From the NCBI RefSeq assembly GCF_039530945.1, contig NZ_BAAAPC010000008.1, positions 1-64,000 on the forward strand: a stretch of 64,000 nt of DNA. The letters run 5' to 3'. This document shows positions 16,979-24,678 of the stretch, one piece after another. A program made the position numbers and the translations under genes. The notes beneath the pieces were generated by a model, which saw only the letters and a program-made list of their open reading frames with translations, did no database searches and was not told the origin of the DNA. The stretch is from Nocardiopsis_C rhodophaea (GTDB lineage: Bacteria > Actinomycetota > Actinomycetes > Streptosporangiales > Streptosporangiaceae). The first letter of the stretch is position 1; the number at the start of each line of letters is the position of its first letter.

Positions 16979-18427
16979 GTGAGCGTTCCCTACAGCACGG
17001 ACGACGCCGGCCACCCGGCGCCGAGCGATGGTCTCTCGCAGTCGGTCGGCCCTAACGGGCCGCTGCTGCTCCAGGACCACTTCCTGATCCAGAAGATGGC
17101 GCACTTCAACCGCGAGCGGGTTCCCGAGCGCGTGGTGCACGCCAAGGGCGGTGGTGCCTTCGGCGAGATGGAGATCACCGAGGACGTCAGCCAGTTCACC
17201 AAGGCTGACCTCTTCCAGAAGGGCAAGAAGACGCCCCTGCTGCTCCGCTTCTCCACCGTCGCCGGTGAGCTCGGCAGCGCCGACAGCGCCCGTGACCCGC
17301 GTGGCTTCGCGCTGAAGTTCTACACCGAGCACGGCAACTACGACCTCGTCGGCAACAACACGCCGATCTTCTTCATCCGCGACCCGTCGAAGTTCTCCGA
17401 CTTCATCCACTCGCAGAAGCGCCGCGCCGACAACCAGCTGCGCGACAACAACATGCAGTGGGACTTCTGGACGCAGAACCCCGAGTCGGCCCACCAGGTC
17501 TCCTTCCTGATGACCGATCGCGGTACCCCGAAGAACTGGCGCCACGTCAACGGCTACGGCAGCCACACCTTCCTCTGGTACAACGCCAACGGCGAGAAGT
17601 TCTGGGTCAAGTACCACTTCAAGACCGACCAGGGCATCGAGAACCTCACCGCGGGTGAGGCCAAGGCCCTGGAGGCGGAGGACCCGGACGCGCACCGCCG
17701 CGACCTGTGGCAGGCCATCGAGCGCGGGGACTTCCCCTCCTGGACCGTCAAGGTGCAGATCATGCCGTTCGAGGACGCTGCCGACTACCGGTTCAACCCG
17801 TTCGACCTCACCAAGGTGTGGCCGCACGGGGACTACCCCGAGATCACCATCGGCAAGTTCACGCTGAACCGGAACCCGTCGAACTACTTCGCGGAGATCG
17901 AGCAGGCCGCGTTCGAGCCGTCCAACCTGGTGCCCGGTATCGGTTCCAGCCCGGACAAGATGCTCCAGGGCCGCCTGTTCTCCTACCCGGACACGCACCG
18001 CTACCGCATCGGCCCGAACTACCTGCAGCTGCCGGTCAACCAGCCGAAGTCGCCGGTCCGCAGTTACAACTTCGACGGCCCGATGACCTACACGAACCAG
18101 GTCGACCCGGTCTACGCGCCGAACACCGTCGGCGGTCCGACCGCTGCCGAGGCGATGTACGAGGGCGAGCAGTACGAGGTGACGGGTGAGATCATCCGCT
18201 CCGCCTACAAGCTGCACAAGGAGGACGACGACTTCGGCCAGGCGCGCGCGCTCTGGGAGAACGTCCTCTCTGAGACCGACCGCGCCAACATGGTGAGCAA
18301 CATCGTCGGCCACGCGTCGGCTCCCGAGGTCACCGGCGACATGAAGAAGCGCGTCGTCGAGTACTGGACCAACGTTCACCCCGACCTGGGCGCCGGTGTC
18401 GCCAAGGGCTTGGGCGTGCAGGGTTAG
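16979..18427 (+). CDS. katA: Monofunctional haem catalase, small-subunit type
   Basis: It dismutates hydrogen peroxide. The 482-residue protein fits clade-3 small-subunit catalases. It has the catalytic His54 in VVHAKGGGAFG, the catalytic Asn in GNNTPIFFIRD (about 126-127) and the haem-ligand Tyr in RLFSYPDTHRYR. I chose the GTG at 16979 (GAAAGG 8 bp upstream), since the catalase N-terminus aligns there. Placement after furA implies peroxide induction by cotranscription or processing. A strong terminator follows. Confidence 0.95.
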   Translation: MSVPYSTDDAGHPAPSDGLSQSVGPNGPLLLQDHFLIQKMAHFNRERVPERVVHAKGGGAFGEMEITEDVSQFTKADLFQKGKKTPLLLRFSTVAGELGSADSARDPRGFALKFYTEHGNYDLVGNNTPIFFIRDPSKFSDFIHSQKRRADNQLRDNNMQWDFWTQNPESAHQVSFLMTDRGTPKNWRHVNGYGSHTFLWYNANGEKFWVKYHFKTDQGIENLTAGEAKALEAEDPDAHRRDLWQAIERGDFPSWTVKVQIMPFEDAADYRFNPFDLTKVWPHGDYPEITIGKFTLNRNPSNYFAEIEQAAFEPSNLVPGIGSSPDKMLQGRLFSYPDTHRYRIGPNYLQLPVNQPKSPVRSYNFDGPMTYTNQVDPVYAPNTVGGPTAAEAMYEGEQYEVTGEIIRSAYKLHKEDDDFGQARALWENVLSETDRANMVSNIVGHASAPEVTGDMKKRVVEYWTNVHPDLGAGVAKGLGVQG

Positions 18428-18580
18428 TACCCGCTTCACCCACCGTGACCGGTAGCGATCGGCTACCGCGCCGCCCGACGCGAGTGTGACGGTCCGAGTG
18501 GAGGCGTCGGTGCTGGTGGCCGGAGGCTGGGGCGCGCCGGCGGTGGAGTGAGGGAGGAGCACGAGCGCGGAAGACAACAG

Positions 18581-18623
18581 AGCCCCGGGTGCGGATCCAT
18601 TGATCTGCGCCCGGGGCTTCCTT
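18581..18623 (+). terminator. Terminator downstream of katA
   Basis: AGCCCCGGGTGC at 18581-18592 pairs with GCGCCCGGGGCT at 18607-18618, with GATC/GATC adding inner pairs, followed by TCCTTAT. It lies about 155 bp after the catalase stop. Confidence 0.8.
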
Positions 18624-19150
18624 ATGTCCGGAACCAGGGACGCAGAGTAATTGACGAAAAAGCGACGTTTGCGGATAAGGTGCAATATCTTCGGCTATTT
18701 CATGGGTCGTGCTTCTGTGGTTCTTCCATCTCCGTGGGCTCAAGTTGTGTCCGATTAAAGGTTAAATGTCGGTTTTCGGTTGAGTGTTCGCGAGAAAGTT
18801 GGCGCCGATTCGGGCGGGAAACCCTGCGGGTTTCGATCTCACTGCCTGCTTCTATAGCGCAACGTGAAGAGAATAATGCGGACGGTTGTCGCTCTATCGG
18901 GAATTACTCGCCAAAAAGGTCGCGCATCCTCGAAAAGCTGCTAGGTTATGGACATCGGCGGCTCGGGAAACGTTCCGTCGCCTTTCCCTCCACGTGATGG
19001 GGTTCGGCTGGCTATAGCCGCCGCCCAAAGCACAGGACAGAAATCCCCCCGCATCAGCGGGACCTGCGGCCACTGCTACCCGCTCTCAGGTGGCGTCAGG
19101 GTCTTCCATGCACGTCTTGCGAATGCGTCTGCGAAAGGTCATGCCTGAAC
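18624..19150 (+). other. Long AT-richer leader of the chaplin gene
   Basis: About 527 bp without a gene, clearly lower in GC than the surroundings. GAAACCC-TGC-GGGTTTC at 18818-18834 is a tight hairpin, and AAAGG at 19134-19138 is the only weak ribosome site. No known riboswitch consensus fits. A long upstream region would suit developmental control, but I cannot identify the promoter. Confidence 0.5.
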
Positions 19151-20263
19151 ATGATGCGTAAGAAGCTCTCCACCACCGCCTACGCGACTCTGCTCACCGC
19201 GGGCCTGGTCGTCGCGGCACCCATCCCCGCCTTCGCCAGCCCCGAGACCAGTGGTTCCGGTGGTGTGGGCAGCGGCAACCAGGTCAGCGTCCCGGCCGAA
19301 ATCGAGGCCAAGATCTGCGGTAACTCCGTTGCAGCCCTGGGTTACTCCAAGGCCAAGTGCAAGGAGGTCGCCAAGGCCCTCTACGCCTCCTCCGACAAGG
19401 GCGGTGCGAAGACCGACGGCTCTGGCGGCGTCGCGAGCGGCAACCAGATCATCATGCCGGTTGACGCGGCCGTGGAGGTCTGCGGCAACTCCGCCGCGGT
19501 GGCCGGGGTCTCCAAGGCCAAGTGCGTCGATATCGTCAAGGGCGTGGCCTCGTCCTCGAAGAACGAGGGCGGTGCGAAGACCGACGGCTCTGGCGGCGTC
19601 GCGAGCGGCAACCAGATCATCATCCCCGTGGACGTCGCGGTCGAGGTCTGCGGCAACTCCGTCTCGGTCGCCGGGACCTCCAAGGCGGACTGCACCAAGG
19701 TGGTCAAGGCCATGTCCTCGTCCTCGGACAACGAGGGCGGTGCGAAGACCGACGGCTCTGGCGGCGTCGCGAGCGGCAACCAGGTCATCGTCCCGGCCGA
19801 CGTCGCGGTCGAGATCTGCGGCAACGCCGTCTCCGCTGTGGGGATCGCCAAGGCCGACTGCATCAAGAAGATCTCCGACGGCAAGGGCGGGGACGACGGC
19901 AACGGCTCCGACGACAACGGCGGGGACGACTCCGACGACAACGGCAACGGCGGGGACAACGGGTCCGACAAGGGCGACGACAACGGCAAGGACAACGGTA
20001 AGGACAGCGGCAAGGACTCCAACGGGGACGACAAGGGCAAGGACAGCGGCAAGGACAGCGCCGACGAGGGCGCCGAGTCGGGCGACGACGCTGAGGTGGA
20101 CCTGGTCGCCGATGACAAGAACGCCAGCGGCGGCCTCCCGGTGACCGGTGCCGCGCTCGGTGGACTGGTGGCCGCCGGCATCGCGGCTCTCGGCGGTGGC
20201 GCCGCCGCCATGCGGTTCGCCCGCAAGCGCAAGGCCGCGGCCAACACCGACGCCGAGGTGTGA
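19151..20263 (+). CDS. Long chaplin with four chaplin domains and sortase signal
   Basis: Chaplins are secreted hydrophobic proteins that form the amyloid sheath of aerial hyphae. The 370-residue protein has a signal peptide (cut after AFA, about residue 29). Four chaplin domains of about 40 residues follow, each with GSGNQV/ASGNQI, a CGNS/CGNA motif and a second Cys in KAKC/KADC. A low-complexity Gly/Asp/Asn/Lys spacer runs from about 248 to 315. It ends with LPVTG (329-333), a hydrophobic segment and a basic tail, which is a cell-wall sorting signal. Streptomyces long chaplins typically have two domains, so four is unusual. Repeats 2-4 lie on a 168-bp DNA period. Confidence 0.9.
   Translation: MMRKKLSTTAYATLLTAGLVVAAPIPAFASPETSGSGGVGSGNQVSVPAEIEAKICGNSVAALGYSKAKCKEVAKALYASSDKGGAKTDGSGGVASGNQIIMPVDAAVEVCGNSAAVAGVSKAKCVDIVKGVASSSKNEGGAKTDGSGGVASGNQIIIPVDVAVEVCGNSVSVAGTSKADCTKVVKAMSSSSDNEGGAKTDGSGGVASGNQVIVPADVAVEICGNAVSAVGIAKADCIKKISDGKGGDDGNGSDDNGGDDSDDNGNGGDNGSDKGDDNGKDNGKDSGKDSNGDDKGKDSGKDSADEGAESGDDAEVDLVADDKNASGGLPVTGAALGGLVAAGIAALGGGAAAMRFARKRKAAANTDAEV
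19399..19783. repeat. Three identical 49-bp direct repeats inside the chaplin gene
   Basis: Identical 49-bp blocks at 19399-19447, 19567-19615 and 19735-19783 are spaced exactly 168 bp (56 codons) apart. They encode GGAKTDGSGGVASGNQ at the start of chaplin domains 2-4. Domain 1 has a diverged equivalent. The identity indicates recent internal duplication or ongoing homogenisation. Confidence 0.9.
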
Positions 20264-20319
20264 TCCGAAACCCGCTGACCGACCGGTGTGAATCCGGTTA
20301 TCGCTTCTGATCACGTGAT

Positions 20320-20356
20320 GCCGGGCCCGGGGAACGTCCCCCGGGCCCGGCGTTCG
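20320..20356 (+). terminator. Terminator downstream of chaplin gene
   Basis: GCCGGGCCCGGGG and CCCCGGGCCCGGC form a 13-bp perfect stem with a loop of about 6 nt (20320-20351), followed by GTTCGTGTT. It lies 57 bp after the chaplin stop. Confidence 0.8.
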
Positions 20357-20471
20357 TGTTGCCCTGTCCGGCTCGTGAACGGGCATCCGGTCGGCCCGGC
20401 TCGTTCGCCGGTCCGCCGCTCAGCCCCGGGGCGATGCGCGCGGCCTGTGACCATCTCCTAATCTCGAAGGT

Positions 20472-21332
20472 GTGTTCCGGGTTCTCTTCTCATCGCGCAT
20501 GCTGGCGTTCCACGCGCTGGTGCTGCTGATCGTGCCGTCGTTCATCTGGTTGGGCTTCTGGCAGCTCGGCAGGTGGGAGGAGAAGCAGGCGGCAGCGGAC
20601 CTGCAGCAGGCCAACATTGAGTCGACCCCGGTCCCCGTCGAGAAGCTGACCGAGGTCGGCACGGACGTCGACCGCGACGACCGGTGGAAGCCCGTCGAAG
20701 CTACCGGCACGTACGACGCGGAACACGAGCTCCTGGTGCGCAACCGCGACGGCTCACGGGGCGTCGGCCTCTATGTCCTCACCCCGCTGGTGACCGATGC
20801 CGGCCCCGCCCTCCTGGTGAACCGCGGCTGGGTGCCGATGCCGGCCACCGCCACCTCACAGCCCGATGTTCCGCCCCCGCCCACGGGGGAGGTCACCGTC
20901 ACCGGCAGGATCCAGTACAGCGAGACCCCTCAAAACACGGGCATCCGCGAGCGCGGGGGCCTCCCCGAAGGGCAGATCATGATCATCGACGTCGATAAGA
21001 TCGCCGCCGACCTGCCCTACCCCGTCTACGGCGGCTTTGCCGAACTCACCGACCAGGACCCCCCATCCGACCCGGCCCCGGAACGCGTCGCCGCTCCCGA
21101 AACCAACATGGGGATGAACCTGTCCTACGCGGTGCAGTGGTGGGTCTTCACCGTCGTCGCCATCGTCGGCTGGATCTTCCTCATGCGCCGCGAACTTCGC
21201 GACGCCCGGGCCGCCGAACAGGATCCGTCGGCTGACGAAGCGTCGGTGCGCCCGACGCGCGGGTCCGATGCGCACGACGGAACGGCGGAAAACCCGTCGG
21301 ACATGCCCGTGCGCACCGAATCGGGGAGCTGA
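20472..21332 (+). CDS. SURF1-family protein, first copy
   Basis: SURF1 proteins assist cytochrome c oxidase assembly, probably in haem a delivery. The 286-residue protein has the typical two-helix layout. An N-terminal membrane segment (about 10-28) is followed by WLGFWQLGRWEEK, and a second segment lies near 220-240 (WWVFTVVAIVGWIFLM). The periplasmic-side domain between them contains the family motif LVNRGWVP. The C-terminal tail is polar. No oxidase gene is adjacent. A second SURF1 paralogue lies at 40002-40841. Confidence 0.88.
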   Translation: MFRVLFSSRMLAFHALVLLIVPSFIWLGFWQLGRWEEKQAAADLQQANIESTPVPVEKLTEVGTDVDRDDRWKPVEATGTYDAEHELLVRNRDGSRGVGLYVLTPLVTDAGPALLVNRGWVPMPATATSQPDVPPPPTGEVTVTGRIQYSETPQNTGIRERGGLPEGQIMIIDVDKIAADLPYPVYGGFAELTDQDPPSDPAPERVAAPETNMGMNLSYAVQWWVFTVVAIVGWIFLMRRELRDARAAEQDPSADEASVRPTRGSDAHDGTAENPSDMPVRTESGS

Positions 21333-21516
21333 GCGAAGTTGGGTGAGAGGCCGCTTACTCCCGCGGACCGATCCCCGCGCCGTCGGTGACGCTGCGGTGT
21401 TCACCCTCCTTCGGCGCGCAGACTGGCCTGAACCGGACGTCGGCGCAGGTAAACCCCCTCGGATGGGAGCGGAACGGCGCTGCGTGGCAGGCCGCGTCGG
21501 CTGCGAGGATGTGGGC

Positions 21517-22365
21517 ATGACCGATCACTTGGACGCAGTCGACCCATCCCCGAGCGCCCGCGTAGCGCGGCGGGCGGCGGACGCCGACGAGAGTGCTCGG
21601 GCCAGCCGCGTGTGGTGGGAGGACGCGGCCGACGATTACCAGGCCGAGCATGGGGGATTCCTCGGCGACGCCGCGTTCGTCTGGGGTCCGGAGGGCCTCG
21701 ACGAGGCGCGGGCCCGGTTGCTCGGAGAACCGGATGAGCTGCGCGGAGCCCGCGTCCTCGAAGTCGGCTGCGGCGCCGCCCAGTGTGCGCGGTGGCTACG
21801 GACCCAGGGGGTGGGCGAGGTCATCGGGATCGATGTGTCCTACCGTCAGCTGCAGCACGCGCGGCGGATCGACGAGCAGACCGGCACGGGGGTGGCCGTG
21901 GCGCAGGCCGACGCGCAGCGTCTTCCGTTCGCGGACGGCTGCTTCGACGCGGTCTGCTCCGCCTACGGCGGTTTCCCGTTCGTCCCTGATGCCGTGGCCG
22001 CGCTGACCGAGTGCGCGCGGGTGCTGCGTCCGGGGGGCCGACTGGTGTTCTCGGTCAGCCACCCGATCCGCTGGTGCTTTCCCGACGACCCCACCGATGT
22101 CGGCCTGGTCGCCCGCGACTCCTACTTCGACCGGCGGGCCTACGTCGAAGAGGACGAGGCGGGCCGCGCCGTCTACGTCGAGCATCACCACACCCTCGGA
22201 GACTGGGTGCGCTCCATCGCCGCCGCCGGGCTGCACCTGCGCGACCTTGTCGAACCCGAGTGGCCCGAGGGCAACGAGCAGACCTGGGGCGGCTGGAGCC
22301 CCCTGCGCGGCCGTATCATCCCCGGCACCGCCATCTTCGTCGCCGACAGGCCGCCGATGCCGTAG
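21517..22365 (+). CDS. Class I SAM-dependent methyltransferase
   Basis: The 282-residue enzyme has motif I VLEVGCGAAQCARWL, an acidic motif II (GIDVSYRQL), a motif near PFADGCFDAV and LRPGGRLVFSV, all matching methyltransferase type 11 proteins. The ATG at 21517 follows GAGGA at a spacing of about 7; the longer open frame upstream is not supported. Substrate is unknown. The N-terminal VWWEDAADDYQAEHGGFLG is typical of an actinobacterial subgroup. It is convergent with lpd. Confidence 0.85.
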   Translation: MTDHLDAVDPSPSARVARRAADADESARASRVWWEDAADDYQAEHGGFLGDAAFVWGPEGLDEARARLLGEPDELRGARVLEVGCGAAQCARWLRTQGVGEVIGIDVSYRQLQHARRIDEQTGTGVAVAQADAQRLPFADGCFDAVCSAYGGFPFVPDAVAALTECARVLRPGGRLVFSVSHPIRWCFPDDPTDVGLVARDSYFDRRAYVEEDEAGRAVYVEHHHTLGDWVRSIAAAGLHLRDLVEPEWPEGNEQTWGGWSPLRGRIIPGTAIFVADRPPMP

Positions 22366-22442
22366 CCGGATCGGCGGGAGTCGGGCGGTCGATGGCGCGG
22401 GGCCGGAGAAAAAGGATCACAGCACGGGATCACAGCACGGAA

Positions 22443-23846
22443 TCAGAAGTTGATCATGTGCCCGGCGAGGCCGTGCACCGCTTCCTTCACCGCCTCGCTG
22501 AGCGACGGGTGAGCATGGATGTTGCGGGCGACCTCGTGGACAGTGAGGTCCCACTGCTGGGCCAGTGTCAGCTCGGGGAGCAGCTCGGTGACCTCGGGTC
22601 CGATCATGTGGGCTCCGATGATCTCCCCGTACGCGCCGTCCGAGAGGATCTTGACGAAGCCGCGCGTTTCGCCGAGCCCGTGCGCCTTGCCGTTGGCCGT
22701 GAACGGGAACTTCGCGACCTGCACATCGAACCCGGCCTCGCGCGCCTCGGCCTCGGTGTAGCCGAAGGAGGCGATCTGCGGCTGGCAGTAGGTGGCGCGC
22801 GGGACCATCCGGTAGTCGATCTCCATCGTCTCGGCGTCGGCGATGGTCTCGACGGCGACGATGCCCATGGCTTCGGCGGTGTGGGCGAGCATCAGCTTGG
22901 CCGTGACGTCGCCGATGGCGAAGATGTGCGGCACGCTGGTGCGCCCCCGGGAGTCGATGTCGATGGCTCCCCGCTCGGTGACCTTCACCCCGGTCGTGTC
23001 CAGCCCGTAGCCCTCGATGTTCGGCGCGAAGCCGATGGCCTGGAGGAGCTTGTCGGCCTCCAGCGTGCGGCGGCTCCCGTCGGACGTTGTGATCTCCGCG
23101 CGGACCTTCTCCCCGGTGTCCTCGACGGACTCCACCCGGGTGGAGGTCAAGACCTCCACACCGAGCCGCTTGTACTGCCGGGCCAGCTCGGCGGAGACAT
23201 CGGCGTCCTCGGTTGGCGCCACTCGGTCGAGGAATTCGACCATGGTCACTTCGACACCGTAGTTGCGCAGTACGTAGGCGAACTCGATCCCGATCGCCCC
23301 GGCGCCGGCGACGATGATGCTTTCCGGAAGCTCCTCGGCGAGAATCTGCTCCTCGTAAGTGACGACCCGCTCGGACAGTGATGTGCCGGGAAGCAGCCTG
23401 GCGGAGGCCCCGGTGGCGATGACGGCGTGGTCGAAGGTGATGGTGGTCGTCTCGCCGTTCTCCGAGCTCACGCTGAGGGTGTGGTCGTTGGTGAACGTCC
23501 CGCGCCCGGTGAACTCGGTGATCGCGTTCTTCTTCATCAGGTAGTGGACGCCCTTGACCCGGCCGTCGGCCGCTGTCCTGCTGCGCTGGTAGGCCTTGGC
23601 GTAGTCGAAGCGAACGCTCCCCTCGACCTCGATCCCGAAGGTGGCGGCCTCGTTGGCGAACAGGTGGGCGAGTTCGGCGTTGCGCAGCAGCGCCTTGGAC
23701 GGGATGCAGCCCACGTTGAGGCAGACGCCGCCCCAGTACTTCTCCTCGACGATCGCGACTTCCATACCCAGCTGCGACGCCCGGATCGCGGCCACGTAGC
23801 CCCCGGGGCCCGCGCCCAGAACAACCAGATCGAAATGCTGTCCCAT
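22443..23846 (-). CDS. lpd: Dihydrolipoyl dehydrogenase
   Basis: It is the E3 component of 2-oxoacid dehydrogenase complexes, reoxidising dihydrolipoamide with NAD. The 467-residue flavoprotein has the FAD motif GAGPGGY (11-17), the redox-active disulfide CLNVGC (Cys42, Cys47), the NAD motif GAGAIGIEF and a C-terminal His in HAHPSLSEA. The ATG at 23846 is preceded by a near-perfect AAGGAGGT. No E1 or E2 gene is adjacent, as is common for actinobacterial lpd. A 13-bp direct repeat (GATCACAGCACGG, twice) lies just past the stop. Confidence 0.95.
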   Translation of the reverse strand: MGQHFDLVVLGAGPGGYVAAIRASQLGMEVAIVEEKYWGGVCLNVGCIPSKALLRNAELAHLFANEAATFGIEVEGSVRFDYAKAYQRSRTAADGRVKGVHYLMKKNAITEFTGRGTFTNDHTLSVSSENGETTTITFDHAVIATGASARLLPGTSLSERVVTYEEQILAEELPESIIVAGAGAIGIEFAYVLRNYGVEVTMVEFLDRVAPTEDADVSAELARQYKRLGVEVLTSTRVESVEDTGEKVRAEITTSDGSRRTLEADKLLQAIGFAPNIEGYGLDTTGVKVTERGAIDIDSRGRTSVPHIFAIGDVTAKLMLAHTAEAMGIVAVETIADAETMEIDYRMVPRATYCQPQIASFGYTEAEAREAGFDVQVAKFPFTANGKAHGLGETRGFVKILSDGAYGEIIGAHMIGPEVTELLPELTLAQQWDLTVHEVARNIHAHPSLSEAVKEAVHGLAGHMINF

Positions 23847-24046
23847 CAGGGGACCTCCTTGGATGTGGACTGTGTCGGTGGGTTGTGCTTGGTGGTGGGC
23901 ACTGCCGGTGCGAGCGTTGGCTTCGGGCCGGACGGGCCGGATCTGCTCACGACCGTAACGCGGGTGAGGCGACACGGCTGTCTACGACCGGTCCCTCGGC
24001 GGGTTTTCTCCGGGGAGGGGCGTCCCGCGGGATCCAGCAGGACGGT

Positions 24047-24403
24047 TCACGTCGCGTTTTGTGCTCGCTCCCGCTCCAGCTCCTCGGGAAGTGCGGCCAG
24101 GATCGACGGAATCAAGCCGGGAAAGCGTGCCTCCAGATCGTCGTAGCGCAGTCGGACCCACCTCCTGCGGCCGTCGAGCCGGGTCGAGGTCACGCCCGCT
24201 TCGCGGAGGAGCCGGAAGTGGTGCGACAGCGTCGACTTGTGGACGCCTACGCTCCACTCCTCCACCGCGCAGCGGCGCTCGGAGTCGAGCTCGTGGTCCT
24301 CGGACAGGTGGGCGAGGAGCCGCAGGCGCACTGGCTCGGCGAGGACGTTCAGGACGGTGGAGAGCCGGAGCTCACTGCGGTCTGGCTGGGGCAGCACGGA
24401 CAT
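24047..24403 (-). CDS. ArsR-family (HTH_5) transcriptional repressor
   Basis: The 118-residue protein is a winged-helix regulator. Residues LNVLAEPVRLRLLAHLSE open the HTH, VHKSTLSHHFRLLREAGV is the recognition helix and RRRWVRLRYDDLE is the wing. I see no clear metal-binding CxC motif; a single Cys lies in ERRCAVEEW. A pair of identical inverted repeats lies just upstream (24430-24483), strongly suggesting autoregulation. The OmpA-domain lipoprotein is divergent and could be a second target. The ligand is unknown. Confidence 0.87.
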   Translation of the reverse strand: MSVLPQPDRSELRLSTVLNVLAEPVRLRLLAHLSEDHELDSERRCAVEEWSVGVHKSTLSHHFRLLREAGVTSTRLDGRRRWVRLRYDDLEARFPGLIPSILAALPEELERERAQNAT

Positions 24404-24429
24404 GCGCGCGGCACCTCCTCCGGGCTAGT

Positions 24430-24483
24430 GTTTGACAACTTTCAAACAATGTTTCCGTACGTTCGGTTTGATGTCAATCAAAC
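24430..24483. promoter_or_regulatory. Double operator GTTTGA-N6-TCAAAC
   Basis: Two copies of the same dyad, GTTTGA-N6-TCAAAC, occupy 24430-24447 and 24466-24483, with centres 36 bp apart. TTGACA appears within each copy on opposite strands, so the dyads overlap candidate -35 elements. They lie 27 bp upstream of the ArsR-type gene, the obvious cognate regulator. Confidence 0.8.
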
Positions 24484-24678
24484 AACGCGGAGCTCGGGAA
24501 TGGCCGCGCCCGCCGCCCCCATCCGGGGCTCCCGCGAACGCCGCGGATGAGCGTTACCGCTCACGGCCCCCACACCGGCCCAGCGAAGTGCGGAAACCGG
24601 GAATCTTTCGCGTTTCTGGGCGGATGTGCCGGAGGATAGCCCCGGTACATCTCCCTCAAGGATCGGAGTTCTGCTCAT

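Noticed and set aside
16958..18685. 575-residue minus-strand open frame over katA
   Set aside because: It is antisense to the catalase and compositionally Val/Arg/Leu/Asp biased, as expected for a shadow of a GC-rich gene.
18624..19150. Possible ydaO (c-di-AMP) or other riboswitch ahead of the chaplin
   Set aside because: I compared the region with the conserved cores I know; none fits. It is kept as an unexplained leader only.
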